Assembly (NCBI GenBank): GCA_003165335.1
Contig: PLTD01000127.1
Coordinates: forward strand, 1 to 64,000
Length of the DNA stretch: 64,000 nucleotides
Reading direction: 5' to 3'
DNA from: Rhodospirillales bacterium
GTDB taxonomy: Bacteria; Pseudomonadota; Alphaproteobacteria; BOG-932; Roseiterribacteraceae
Shown: positions 24,430 through 33,589 of the stretch, piece after piece
Layout of the letters: every line of letters starts with the position of its first letter
Numbering within the stretch: position 1 is the first letter of the stretch
Translations under genes and position numbers: made by a program
Notes under the pieces: model-generated
Database searches by the model: none
The model's input: the letters and a program-made list of their open reading frames with translations, nothing else
What the model was told of the DNA's origin: nothing

Positions 24430-24729
24430 TTATTGCGCCTTGGCAGGCGTGTTGCGGAAGTTGTCGCTCTGCGTCTTCCACTCTGCGGAAACCTGATCGT
24501 ACTCGTCCTTGCCGCTTTTGATTTCGTCGGAAAGGCAGTGCAGATAGGTGCTCATCGCCTGAGCATAGGGCGTCAGCTTTGCCTGGGCCGCCTTCATCTG
24601 GTCGTCGCTGGCGGTTTTGCCATCGGGAACGGAAAATTTGGCCGGCCGCGCGCAGGACGCGGCAGACGCAAAATTGGACGCGGAAAGGACCGTTACCGCA
24701 GCAAGCGCACACATCGAAATAAACTTCAT
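24430..24729 (-). CDS. Small secreted protein of unknown function
   Basis: The 99-residue protein starts at the ATG at 24729, after AGGAGACAAGA. It has a signal peptide (MKFISMCALAAVTVLSASNF, cleavage after ASA). The mature part of about 75 residues has two cysteines (SCARPAK and LHCLSDE) that can form a disulfide, and a helical body (KAAQAKLTPYAQAMSTYLHC). Many sphingomonad-like genomes carry similar small periplasmic proteins without known function. It converges with the M3 peptidase gene and lies downstream of rpoN with a 111-base gap. Confidence 0.75.
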   Translation of the reverse strand: MKFISMCALAAVTVLSASNFASAASCARPAKFSVPDGKTASDDQMKAAQAKLTPYAQAMSTYLHCLSDEIKSGKDEYDQVSAEWKTQSDNFRNTPAKAQ

Positions 24730-24840
24730 TCTTGTCTCCTCATCGGGGAAAAAGGCGGTGGACCCTACCCGAAACTCACACAATGTCACACTCTAATCAT
24801 GGTAGGATTCAGGTCGTGAAGGGTAAAAACGTTCCCCGTG

Positions 24841-26388
24841 TCAGCGGGTCGCAGCCGCGGAGAAGTTTTTTTGCCGTCGGCGCTGGACCGATGAGGGCAA
24901 TCCAAGCTGCTCGCGGTACTTGGCTATGGTCCGCCGAGCGATATCGATGCCTTCGGCCTGCAACTGGTCTACCAGAGTGTCGTCAGACAGGATGGCACCC
25001 CGATCTTCGGCGTCTATCAGGGCCTTCAGCCGGTGCCGAATTGACTCGGCCGCATGGGATTCGCCGCCGTCGGCGCGCGCGATCGCGGTCGAAAAGAAAT
25101 ATTTCAACTCGAACATTCCGCGTGGCGTCGACATGAATTTGTTGCTGGTCACGCGGCTGACCGTGCTTTCATGCATGCCGATGATCTCGGCGATGTTGCG
25201 CAATACCAACGGTCGCAGGCGCGAGACCCCGTGCCGGAAAAATTCCTCCTGTTGATTGACGATCTCGCTCGCAACTTTGAGGATCGTCTGTGCGCGCTGA
25301 TCCAGCGACCGAATCAACCAGTTTGCGGCGTTCAGCTTCTCTGACAGATACTCGCGGTCCGCGGCGCTGCGGCAGGTCTGGCTGACCTCAGCATAATAGC
25401 GTCGATTAACCAGCACGCGGGGCAGGGTATCAGAGTTAAGTTCGATGCTCCAGCCGCCGTCGCGCGACGGGCGCATCAATATGTCCGGGATGATGGTCTG
25501 GGCTGCGGAGCCACCCTCGAATTTGTCGCCCGGCTTGGGATCCAGTGCGCGGATCTCGGCGATCATGTCCGCAAGGTCGGCTGAATCGACACCGCACAGT
25601 CGCGTCAGATCGTTGAAGCGACGATCAGCCAGCAGGCTCAAATTGCGGCACAGCGTTTCCATCGCCGGGTCGAAACGATCGCGGGCCTTCAACTGAATCG
25701 TCAGACACTCACTCAGGCTTCGCGCCATTACGCCGGCAGGATCGAACTGCTGCATCCGCCTCAGCACGCTTTCTACCGCCGCTGTTTCGATGCCCAGCAT
25801 CGACGCAACCTGTTCAGTCGCGGCCTCGCCTTCCGCCAGATAGCCGGAGGACTCCACGGCTTCGATTAAAGCGGCGCCGATCAGACGCTCCTTCGGGTCC
25901 TCGAATTCGGTATTCAACTGTTCCAAAAGATGTTCGCGCAGTGTGGCGTCGCGCGACATGCGATCGGCGATATCAGACGCATCACCGTCGAAATTGCCGC
26001 CCGATCCCGATGCCGCAAAGCTTTGCGGGTCGCCGCTGCCCTGCGGGGCGTCGCGGTCGCCGGTTACCTCGACCCCATCGACGATATCGTGGGACTGATC
26101 GCCCAGTGCTCCGGCGTCGATCCGCGTAGCTTGATCGTCGGTTGGCGCTGGCCCTTCATCGAAATCTGAGGCGCCGACCCGGTCCTGGCCGATTTCAGTA
26201 TTGTCCATCGGCCGATCGGAGTCGTCCTGACCGCCGTCGTCGAGCAGCGGATTCTGCTGCATCTCCTGATCGACGAACTCACTGATCTCTAGATTGTTGA
26301 GTTGCAGAAGTTTGATCGCCTGCTGCAATTGCGGCGTCATGACGAGCGTCTGCGACTGCCGCAGATCCAGTCTTTGAACGAGGCTCAT
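24841..26388 (-). CDS. rpoN: RNA polymerase sigma-54 factor
   Basis: The 515-residue protein has the activator-interacting N-terminus (SLVQRLDLRQSQTLVMTPQL, LQLNNLEISEFV) and an acidic, variable linker at about 50-140. The core-binding domain follows (FDPAGVMARSLSECLTIQLK), then a DNA-binding region (IGMHESTVSRVTSNKF) and the RpoN box ARRTIAKYREQ at about 484-494. It directs transcription of activator-dependent promoters. It follows lptB on the same strand as in many alphaproteobacteria, with a 212-base gap that may hold its own promoter. The hpf and ptsN genes that usually follow rpoN are not present downstream. Confidence 0.97.
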   Translation of the reverse strand: MSLVQRLDLRQSQTLVMTPQLQQAIKLLQLNNLEISEFVDQEMQQNPLLDDGGQDDSDRPMDNTEIGQDRVGASDFDEGPAPTDDQATRIDAGALGDQSHDIVDGVEVTGDRDAPQGSGDPQSFAASGSGGNFDGDASDIADRMSRDATLREHLLEQLNTEFEDPKERLIGAALIEAVESSGYLAEGEAATEQVASMLGIETAAVESVLRRMQQFDPAGVMARSLSECLTIQLKARDRFDPAMETLCRNLSLLADRRFNDLTRLCGVDSADLADMIAEIRALDPKPGDKFEGGSAAQTIIPDILMRPSRDGGWSIELNSDTLPRVLVNRRYYAEVSQTCRSAADREYLSEKLNAANWLIRSLDQRAQTILKVASEIVNQQEEFFRHGVSRLRPLVLRNIAEIIGMHESTVSRVTSNKFMSTPRGMFELKYFFSTAIARADGGESHAAESIRHRLKALIDAEDRGAILSDDTLVDQLQAEGIDIARRTIAKYREQLGLPSSVQRRRQKNFSAAATR

Positions 26389-26600
26389 CGCGTCGCCGCC
26401 GGTCTAACGCGCCGTCGAGACTGCCGGCGCCGCGGCAGTCGGTCCCTGGGGAAGCGCCTTCAAGGTGGATAGAGTTGGGGCCATTGTGTCCTGATGTCAG
26501 CGCAAAGCGATTGCGCGCCGACATTTGTGACCGGCAGGAGTGTAGCAGCAGAGCGGTTTCGGTTCAGCCCAAGGGGCGGTCTGCGATCGTGCTCTTTTGC

Positions 26601-27386
26601 CTACAAACTGAATCTCTCACCGAGATAGACTCGACGCACGTCTTGATGTGCCACGATTTCCGATGGCCGTCCATCCATCAGGACCGATCCGTCATGCAAG
26701 ATATATGCCCGATCCACAATATCCAGCGTTTCACGCACGTTATGATCGGTTATCAGCACGCCGATACCCCGTTTGCGGAGGTGTGAAATCAGCTCGCGAA
26801 TTTCACCGATGGCGATCGGGTCGATGCCCGCGAGCGGTTCGTCCAGCAGCATGAACTGCGGGCGCGAGGCCAGGGCGCGGGCGATTTCGACGCGGCGTCG
26901 CTCGCCCCCGGACAGCGCCAAGGCCGGCGTGCGGCGAAGATGCGAAATCGAAAATTCCGCCAGCAGGTCGTCCAGCATCGCTTCGCGCATATCGCGTTCC
27001 GGCTCGACCACTTCGAGTACCGCACGGATATTCTCCTCAACGGTCAGGCCGCGAAAGATCGAAGCTTCCTGGGGTAGATAGCCGATACCCATCCGCGACC
27101 GCCGATACATGGGCAGATGCGTGATATCGACTCCATCCATCTCGATGGTTCCGGTGTCGGCGTTGATCAATCCGGTGATGATATAAAAACAGGTGGTCTT
27201 ACCCGCGCCATTGGGGCCAAGAAGCCCGACAGCCTCGCCGCGTTGCACCGACACGGTCACGTCGCGCAGAACCGGCCGGCGTTTGAACTGCTTTCCCAGA
27301 TGCTTTGCGACCAGTCCCGAATTCGCCGAAATCAGGCGCGGCCCGACGGATTGGAGGTCGGTGCCGATAGTTGATTCCAGGGCCAT
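26601..27386 (-). CDS. lptB: LPS export ABC transporter ATP-binding protein LptB
   Basis: The 261-residue protein has Walker A GPNGAGKT (residues 57-64), the Q-loop in YLPQEASIF, the signature LSGGERRR (158-165), Walker B FMLLDEP (178-184) and the H-loop in VLITDHNVRE, which is the LptB hallmark. It powers extraction of LPS from the inner membrane with LptF/LptG. The N-terminus is about 20 residues longer than in E. coli. Its ATG shares one base with the lptA stop, indicating translational coupling. Confidence 0.97.
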   Translation of the reverse strand: MALESTIGTDLQSVGPRLISANSGLVAKHLGKQFKRRPVLRDVTVSVQRGEAVGLLGPNGAGKTTCFYIITGLINADTGTIEMDGVDITHLPMYRRSRMGIGYLPQEASIFRGLTVEENIRAVLEVVEPERDMREAMLDDLLAEFSISHLRRTPALALSGGERRRVEIARALASRPQFMLLDEPLAGIDPIAIGEIRELISHLRKRGIGVLITDHNVRETLDIVDRAYILHDGSVLMDGRPSEIVAHQDVRRVYLGERFSL

Positions 27387-28423
27387 TAATGTTTTCCGGC
27401 CGTGCCCGGCGCGGGTTGCGCGGGCTGGGAGTTCGACTGACGCACGAAAAGGCCGTGGACGCGCTGTCCGAGGCCTGGGTAAACCTGACTGATCCCGGTG
27501 ACCATGTTCACGTCTGCGCTTTGCCCTTCGATCGTGCTGTCGCCGCGTGTCGCCCGCACATTGCCGAACAGCACAGTGTGCTTCGCATCCAGATCGTACA
27601 CGCCCTCATCGCCGCGAACGACATCGGATGACGTCGTCACGATGACATGGCCTTTCGATTCGATCGTCTTAAGTTCGCTTGTTCCATGAGCATCCTTCAC
27701 GAAATGGCCGCCGATCAGGTCGCCTGCAAGTCTGTTGCCGTTGACCTTCACGATGAGCGCATCGCCGCGTGCCACCGCCATATCCTTGTCCTGCCAATAT
27801 TCCAGACTGTCGCGGGCAGTAATCGTGTCCTCCAGCGTCGTCGCTTTCAACGCCTTGCCGGTCAGGACGACCACTGATTTGTCTTTGTCGTATTCTGCCC
27901 TGTCGCCCCAGGCGTCCCTGTCTTCGGAGATGATATGGACATTGCCCTCGGCGACAACGCGCCAAATTTCGGTATTGCCGCTGTCGAATCCGGCCTGCTG
28001 GGCTGTGCCGGGCCTGGCTGCGGCGGTCTGTGCCTTGGCCGGCGTACCCGGTGCGGTCAATGGGCGGTAATAGGCGATCAATGTGTCCCCGATCAGCGTC
28101 ACGGTTCCGCGTTTGGCTACGGCATTACCACGTGCGACATAGGCATGATCCTGCTGCAGCCACTCCAGATCGCGGTCGGACGTAACTTCCAGCGTGCCTT
28201 CGTCATGAGTAGAGGTCGTGCCGGATGCCGCTGAAGCGGCAGCCGGGGACCCAGCGTGCGCAGGTTGGGGGGGCGTTGCCGGTTTCATCTTCGCAGGGAC
28301 AGGCTTTGCCCCTGGCATGTGTGCGTCGGCCGCATAGGCGCCGGGCGCCGCCTGAAACACCAGCAGCAGTCCGATAGCGAGTACGGACGTCAACGAATAG
28401 GGGTGTTGTCTGCGGTGATTCAC
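27386..28423 (-). CDS. lptA: LPS transport periplasmic protein LptA (OstA-like)
   Basis: The 345-residue protein has a signal peptide (SVLAIGLLLVFQAAPGAYA) followed by a Pro/Ala-rich linker. The OstA domain begins at about residue 75: LEVTSDRDLEWLQQDHAYVARGNAVAK, with repeated beta-strand units (LIGDTLIAYYRP, GDRAEYDKDKSVVVLTGKA, VRGDEGVYDLDAKHTVLFG). It forms the beta-jellyroll bridge that carries LPS across the periplasm. It is longer than E. coli LptA (185 residues), which is usual in this class. It is coupled to lptB and, through an ATGA overlap, to lptC. Confidence 0.93.
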   Translation of the reverse strand: MNHRRQHPYSLTSVLAIGLLLVFQAAPGAYAADAHMPGAKPVPAKMKPATPPQPAHAGSPAAASAASGTTSTHDEGTLEVTSDRDLEWLQQDHAYVARGNAVAKRGTVTLIGDTLIAYYRPLTAPGTPAKAQTAAARPGTAQQAGFDSGNTEIWRVVAEGNVHIISEDRDAWGDRAEYDKDKSVVVLTGKALKATTLEDTITARDSLEYWQDKDMAVARGDALIVKVNGNRLAGDLIGGHFVKDAHGTSELKTIESKGHVIVTTSSDVVRGDEGVYDLDAKHTVLFGNVRATRGDSTIEGQSADVNMVTGISQVYPGLGQRVHGLFVRQSNSQPAQPAPGTAGKH

Positions 28424-29133
28424 CGTTTTTCACCCTCCGGCTGCAGCATGCGTGCGGCATCCGGCCTAAGCAGCAGTTTTGCCGGTCCGGTGAATACGAA
28501 AGCGTCGCCGTTGTTGATGATTCGGAATCCGCGGCCGACGACTTCGCCCTTTGGCCCCCGGCCGATGACCGACCGCTCTCCCCAGGTCAGGTTCTTATTG
28601 AATTCGACATGCGCCGATTCGGTCGTAAAGCGATAGCCTTCGTCATGGAATAGTTCGACGTTGCCTGACAGGTCCAGCAGGCCGCCCGCCTGATCGTAAT
28701 GGCCGCGATCGGCTTTGACCGCCACCCAATGCCCGTTCCCCAAAGTCAGTTCGGCTGTCGGATTGACCATCTCGATGGGACCGCCGCCCGGCGCCTGTTC
28801 GGCGGACTCATAGGTGACGGTATAGGGCCGGCCGTGCGAATCAGAGCCGACATAACGCCCGTTGATCATCCGTGCCTGCCGTTCTTCCTGGCTGGTTTCG
28901 GTCGGGCGATAGAATTGGGCACGGATATGCGGCCAGGCGATTACGATGACGAGGGTCAGGACACCGACGATCGGCAGCACGACCCGCAGCTGACGAACAC
29001 GCCGGCTATAGTCAGGGGTATAGGCAGAAAGCCGCGAAATCGCAGACAAACTGCGCAACCGATCGGTCGATCCGCCCGCGGGTTCGATAGTCGGCTCGAC
29101 CTTTGTCGGGTCGTTGGGATGATTCGCCGCCAT
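28420..29133 (-). CDS. lptC: LPS export protein LptC
   Basis: The 237-residue protein has a cytoplasmic N-terminus of about 55 residues, one membrane helix (LRVVLPIVGVLTLVIVIAW) and a periplasmic LptC domain (PYTVTYESAEQAP, GGLLDLSGNVELFHDEGYRF, GPKGEVVGRGFRIINNGD). It links the LptB2FG complex to LptA. Coupling to lptA by ATGA and its position after rnd are the standard alphaproteobacterial order. An 18-base gap separates it from rnd. Confidence 0.92.
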   Translation of the reverse strand: MAANHPNDPTKVEPTIEPAGGSTDRLRSLSAISRLSAYTPDYSRRVRQLRVVLPIVGVLTLVIVIAWPHIRAQFYRPTETSQEERQARMINGRYVGSDSHGRPYTVTYESAEQAPGGGPIEMVNPTAELTLGNGHWVAVKADRGHYDQAGGLLDLSGNVELFHDEGYRFTTESAHVEFNKNLTWGERSVIGRGPKGEVVGRGFRIINNGDAFVFTGPAKLLLRPDAARMLQPEGEKR

Positions 29134-29151
29134 GGAAGCTAAGCTTTGTCC

Positions 29152-29781
29152 CTAATGCGCGAAGATGTCTATCTCATCCCATCCGGCAAGATCGAGCGCC
29201 GAGCGAACGGGGAGAAAATCGAAGCAGGCCTGGGCGAATTCCGTACGATTCTCGCGGGCAAGCATCTCGTCCAGTTTGGCGCGAAGTGCGTGCAGGTGAA
29301 GGACGTCGCTGGCGGCGTATTTCAGCTGCTCGGGCGACAAGACCGCGGCTCCCCAATCGGAGGACTGCATCTGCTTGCTGATTTCGACGCCCAACAGATC
29401 GCGCACCAAATCCTTCAAACCATGACGGTCGGTAAAGGTCCGAACCAGGCGCGACGCGATTTTGGTGCAATAGACCGGCGCGGTGACGACCCCCAAATAG
29501 GCCTGCAGCGAGGCAATGTCGAAGCGCGCGAAATGGAATAGCTTCAGCCGCGCCGGGTTGGTCAGCAGCGCCTTCAGGTTGGGCGCGTCATAGCCGTCGA
29601 CCAGCTGGACAAGATGGGCCTGGCCATCGCCGCTGCAAAGCTGCACGAGACAAAGCCGATCACGATGAGGGTTAAGGCCCATCGTTTCGGTGTCGATGGC
29701 GATAACCGGTCCGAGATCGAGGTCGGCCGGCAGATCGTTCCGATGAAGAATGGGAATTAGATATTCGTTCGCCATTGCCAT
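29152..29781 (-). CDS. Ribonuclease D-type 3'-5' exonuclease
   Basis: The 209-residue protein is the short, single-domain form of RNase D. It has the DEDDy exonuclease motifs: Exo I IAIDTETMG (Asp30, Glu32), Exo II HFARFDIASL and Exo III with YAASDVLHLHAL. It lacks the HRDC domains of E. coli RNase D (375 residues), as is normal for the alphaproteobacterial form. It is expected to trim tRNA and other small RNA 3' ends. It opens the rnd-lptC-lptA-lptB-rpoN run and lies 54 bases downstream of tRNA-Leu on the same strand. Confidence 0.92.
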   Translation of the reverse strand: MAMANEYLIPILHRNDLPADLDLGPVIAIDTETMGLNPHRDRLCLVQLCSGDGQAHLVQLVDGYDAPNLKALLTNPARLKLFHFARFDIASLQAYLGVVTAPVYCTKIASRLVRTFTDRHGLKDLVRDLLGVEISKQMQSSDWGAAVLSPEQLKYAASDVLHLHALRAKLDEMLARENRTEFAQACFDFLPVRSALDLAGWDEIDIFAH

Positions 29782-29835
29782 CGCCCGCCGGGAAAATAAA
29801 GCGCCCCGGCGGAACCCGGCATTCCGCTACGCGAC

Positions 29836-29922
29836 TGGTGCCCAGGAAAAGACTCGAACTTTCAAGGCCTTTCGGCCACTGGTACCTGAAACCAGCGCGT
29901 CTACCAATTCCGCCACCTGGGC
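29836..29922 (-). tRNA. tRNA-Leu (anticodon CAG)
   Basis: On the minus strand, the acceptor strands GCCCAGG and CCTGGGC pair fully, followed by A and an encoded CCA (complement at 29836-29838). The D arm has the type-II pattern TGGCGGAATTGGTAGACGCG. The anticodon arm CTGGT-TTCAGGT-ACCAG gives anticodon CAG. The long variable arm TGGCCGAAAGGCCTT and the T loop GTTCGAGTC are present. The length of 87 nt including CCA suits a class II tRNA-Leu. It reads CUG. Confidence 0.97.
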
Positions 29923-30002
29923 AGCGCGGAGGCGTCTCTTATCCCCCGCGGCAAGGCTTTGTCAACTTGGGTTTCGTCGAAAGACTTGCTAATCAGGCCG
30001 CA

Positions 30003-30782
30003 ATGCCGAGCTGGAACGCCGATCAGTATCTGAAATTCGCCGCCGAGCGCACGCGACCGGCGCGCGATCTGCTGGCGCGCGTCCTGGTCGACCGTCCGGC
30101 GCGCGTGATCGATCTGGGCTGCGGCCCGGGAAACAGCACCGAAATTCTTTCGGAACGTTGGCCTGAATCCGGGATTAACGGCCTCGACAGCTCAAGCGCG
30201 ATGATCGTCGCTGCGCGACGGGATTACCCGCAAGGGGATTGGGCCGTCGGCGATATTTCAGTCTGGGCGGCCGACGCAACTCATCAGTTCGATATTGTCT
30301 TCGCCAATGCCGCTCTGCATTGGGTGCCTGATCACGAACAACTCTTTCCGCGGATTTTCGCGCGGGTTGCACCCGGCGGGGCGCTGGCAGTTCAAGTGCC
30401 GTACAATCTCGATGCGCCTGCCCAGACGGCGATGCGCGACTTGGCGGCAACCCCGGCCTGGGCCTGTCTCTTTCCGCCCGACGGAGTGCGCGGATGGCAC
30501 GTTCACCAGCCCGGATTTTATTATGATTGCCTTGCACCGCTGGCGGCCGATATCGACATTTGGGAAACCGAGTATGTCCAAGTGATGGAGAGCGCCGACG
30601 CGATCGTCGAGTGGTACAAGGGGACGGGGCTGCGCCCCTTCCTCGACGCCCTACCGTCCGATGCGGATCGCGAGAGTTTCCTCGCGGATTACCGCGAGCG
30701 TATCCGCGATTCCTACCCGCCTCAGGCGGACGGCCGCGTCCTGTTCCCCTTCCGGCGGCTGTTTCTCGTCGCCTATCATTGA
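30003..30782 (+). CDS. tam: Trans-aconitate 2-methyltransferase
   Basis: The 259-residue protein begins MPSWNADQYLKFAAERTRPA, the characteristic Tam N-terminus, and has the SAM-binding motif RVIDLGCGPGNST at about 33-45. NAALHWVPDH, VQVPYNLDAPAQT, ETEYVQVM and KGTGLRPFLDAL are further family signatures. Tam methylates trans-aconitate, a harmful by-product of aconitase. The ATG at 30003 follows tRNA-Leu in the opposite direction. The gene converges with mgtA five bases before that gene's stop. Confidence 0.93.
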   Translation: MPSWNADQYLKFAAERTRPARDLLARVLVDRPARVIDLGCGPGNSTEILSERWPESGINGLDSSSAMIVAARRDYPQGDWAVGDISVWAADATHQFDIVFANAALHWVPDHEQLFPRIFARVAPGGALAVQVPYNLDAPAQTAMRDLAATPAWACLFPPDGVRGWHVHQPGFYYDCLAPLAADIDIWETEYVQVMESADAIVEWYKGTGLRPFLDALPSDADRESFLADYRERIRDSYPPQADGRVLFPFRRLFLVAYH

Positions 30783-30786
30783 GCCG

Positions 30787-33402
30787 CTAGAACGAAAATA
30801 TGTCGGCTTTTCGTGGCTTATGTCGGGCGTTGATACGGTAAAAGACGCTCTTGGTCAGTTCGACCAGGGCCAGATAGGCAAGCGTCGCGCCGGTCAGATA
30901 TGCGAAGAACAACGGAGGCGGCGCCACGAATCCGAACCAGGCGCCGATCGGCAAAAGGGGTAGCAATATCGCGAGACCCACCGTAGCAAGCGCCAGGCCG
31001 ACCAGAAGCCTGTGCGGTCTGCTTTGGAAAAATCGGCGGCGAGTGCGGATCGCGAAGACTACCAGAACCTGCGTTGTCATCGACTCGATAAACCAGCCCG
31101 TCTGAAACATCGCCTCCCCCACACCGAACAGATGCAGCAAGGCATAGAAGGTCAGAAAATCGAAGATCGAGCTGACCGGCCCAAATACCAGCATGAAGCG
31201 TTCGATCAATCGCACGTCCCATTTGACCGGGCCAGCGACGGCCTCCTGATCCACCGTGTCGAATGGGATTGCGATTTCTGAGACATCATAGAGCAGGTTG
31301 TTAAGCAGTATTTGGATCGGGAGCATAGGCAGAAACGGCAGGAACAGGGCCGCACCAGCCATGCTGAACATATTGCCGAAATTCGAACTTGATCCCATCA
31401 GCACATATTTCGAAACATTGAGGACAGCACCTCGCCCTTCGAATACGCTATCGCGCACGACCGAAAGGTCATGCTCGAGTAGGATCAAGTCGGCTGCCGC
31501 TCGCGCCACGTCGGCGGCGCCGTCGACCGAAATCCCGACATCGGCTGCGTGCAGTGCCGGTGCGTCGTTGATGCCGTCACCGAGGAAACCGACGACATGG
31601 CCGATCCGCTTCAGCGCCAGCAGTATCCGATGTTTCTGTTGCGGGTTGACCCGGCAAAACACATTGACTCGAGACAATTGCCCGATCAGCGCCTCATCCG
31701 ACATGCGCGTCAGCGCGTCTCCGGTCAGCACGCCGGTGACCGGAACGCCAATTTCGGCAAAGACATGCCGGGTGACGAGCTCGTTGTCGCCGGTAAGGAC
31801 CTTCACCGCTACCCCGGCAGCCGCCATCGCTTTGATGGTCTCCCCGGCACTAGCCTTCGGCGGGTCCAGAAATACCGCGAAACCGGAAAAGACGAGGTCG
31901 CTTTCATCGGCGATCGCCGCGGTCTGGTGGTCTGATCCCGCGGCGTGGGTCGCGATGCCCAGGGCGCGAAATCCCTGTGCCCCCAGATCGTCGAGAGTGG
32001 CTTCGAATTTTTTGCGCGTATCGGTGTCTATCGGCTGCTCTTTTCCGTCTCCGGCGATGCAACGCCCCGACAGCCGCAGAACATCCTCGGGCGCTCCTTT
32101 GACGATCAGCAGTCGCTTACCCTCATGTTCGACAAGCACCGAGACCCGTCGACGCTCGAAATCGAACGGCACTTCGTCGATTTTGCTCCAGCCCGCCATG
32201 TCCAACGGCTTGGCGGCTAGAATCGCTTCATCGAGCGGGCTTTTCATGCCGCTTTCGAAGCGGCTGTTGACTGTGGCGTAGAGATAGGGCGCCTCGCTTT
32301 CAACGCCGTAGCCGTCGATGGTTCTGATGAGCTGGATCGTGGCTTCGGTCAGAGTGCCGGTCTTGTCGGTGCACAGCATATCCATCGCACCTAGGTCGTG
32401 GATCGCCGACAGTCGTTTGACGATAACCTTGCGTTTGGCCAATTGCAGTGCCGAGCGCGCCAGAGTGACGGTAACGATCATGGGTAGCAGTTCCGGCGTC
32501 AGCCCGACTGCGAGGGCCAGCGCGAACATCAGCGATTGCAGCACCGGCCGATGGAAGGAAATATTCACGATCAGAACGAACAGCACCATCAGGACCGTGA
32601 AGCGCATGATCAGCATGCCGAACCGGCGAATCCCGATGGCAAACGCCGTGGCCGGCGGTTTTTCCGCCAAGCTGGTCGCCAGATTGCCCAGCTCGGTTTT
32701 CCCGCCTGTTCTGCAAATCAGGATGGTCGCCGTGCCGCTGATCACGGAGGTGCCCGCGAAGACGGCGTTGGTTGCCCCAGTGACCTTGTCTGCTGCCGAC
32801 ACGCTATCGCTGGCCTGCTTGTCTGCCGGATAGGGCTCGCCCGTCAGAAGCGCCTCGTTAACGAACAGATCGCGGCTTTCCAAAAGCCGCGAATCGGCCG
32901 GCACCAGGTCGCCTGCGATCAGTTCGACGATGTCGCCCGGGACCAGCTGGTCGATCGGAACCGAAATGCTCTTGCCGTCGCGGCGCACCGTTGCCTGTAC
33001 CGCAACCGACCGGCGCAGCGCTTCGACCGCGTTCTGGGCGCGCACTTCCTGCACGAAATCGAGCGTTATGCTGATCAATACGATCGACGCGATGATGAAA
33101 AAGCTCGCGACGTCGCCGGTCGCCGCGGATAGCCCGCTTGCCACAAGCAAGATGATCACCAGCGGATTGCGGAAGCGCATCAGGAATTGCAGCCAAAGCG
33201 GCGAACGTTTGACGCTGGCAGTGTCGTTAGGACCGTATATGTTAAGGCGCGATCGTGCTTCCGCGCCGCTTAGTCCGATCATTGTCGTTGAAAGCCGGGA
33301 CAAAAGCCGATCCACGGGTTGGGTCCAGATTTCCTCGGCGGCAATTATGCCACTAACTGGATTCCCGTTCGTTCTGTCGCTTTTATCCGTTGGAAGGCTC
33401 AT
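30787..33402 (-). CDS. mgtA: Mg2+-translocating P-type ATPase (MgtA/MgtB type)
   Basis: The 871-residue protein is a full P3B-type ATPase: an actuator loop with LLTGEPYPADK, a phosphorylation motif CTDKTGTLTE with the acceptor Asp at residue 346, a nucleotide-binding domain (IVKGAPEDVLRLSG), the hinge GDGINDAPALHAADVGISVD and about ten membrane segments. The segment RNPLVIILLVASGLSAATGD and the C-terminal SMTTQVLVVFAIRTRR match Mg2+-import ATPases. It brings Mg2+ into the cell using ATP. The upstream 180 bases contain TTGACA at 33466 on the + strand but no clear Mg2+ riboswitch that I can recognise. Confidence 0.93.
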   Translation of the reverse strand: MSLPTDKSDRTNGNPVSGIIAAEEIWTQPVDRLLSRLSTTMIGLSGAEARSRLNIYGPNDTASVKRSPLWLQFLMRFRNPLVIILLVASGLSAATGDVASFFIIASIVLISITLDFVQEVRAQNAVEALRRSVAVQATVRRDGKSISVPIDQLVPGDIVELIAGDLVPADSRLLESRDLFVNEALLTGEPYPADKQASDSVSAADKVTGATNAVFAGTSVISGTATILICRTGGKTELGNLATSLAEKPPATAFAIGIRRFGMLIMRFTVLMVLFVLIVNISFHRPVLQSLMFALALAVGLTPELLPMIVTVTLARSALQLAKRKVIVKRLSAIHDLGAMDMLCTDKTGTLTEATIQLIRTIDGYGVESEAPYLYATVNSRFESGMKSPLDEAILAAKPLDMAGWSKIDEVPFDFERRRVSVLVEHEGKRLLIVKGAPEDVLRLSGRCIAGDGKEQPIDTDTRKKFEATLDDLGAQGFRALGIATHAAGSDHQTAAIADESDLVFSGFAVFLDPPKASAGETIKAMAAAGVAVKVLTGDNELVTRHVFAEIGVPVTGVLTGDALTRMSDEALIGQLSRVNVFCRVNPQQKHRILLALKRIGHVVGFLGDGINDAPALHAADVGISVDGAADVARAAADLILLEHDLSVVRDSVFEGRGAVLNVSKYVLMGSSSNFGNMFSMAGAALFLPFLPMLPIQILLNNLLYDVSEIAIPFDTVDQEAVAGPVKWDVRLIERFMLVFGPVSSIFDFLTFYALLHLFGVGEAMFQTGWFIESMTTQVLVVFAIRTRRRFFQSRPHRLLVGLALATVGLAILLPLLPIGAWFGFVAPPPLFFAYLTGATLAYLALVELTKSVFYRINARHKPRKADIFSF

Positions 33403-33589
33403 CGGCGATGGGTTCCTCTAAGCGGAGCCGTTTGTGCGACGATAACACGAGGATCCGGTCGCGCGGTTGACATTGCGCAAGTGCGCAGGCCTGCGATCGG
33501 CTAATTGCACGGTGGGTCATCGCGTCCTATGGCTCTGGAAGGGCAAACCCGTTATGTAGCGCGGGACTTATCGGAAATAGGTGTTTCCC

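Noticed and set aside
26279-26524. Small minus-strand frame between lptB and rpoN
   Set aside because: It overlaps the rpoN start in another frame and has random-looking composition.
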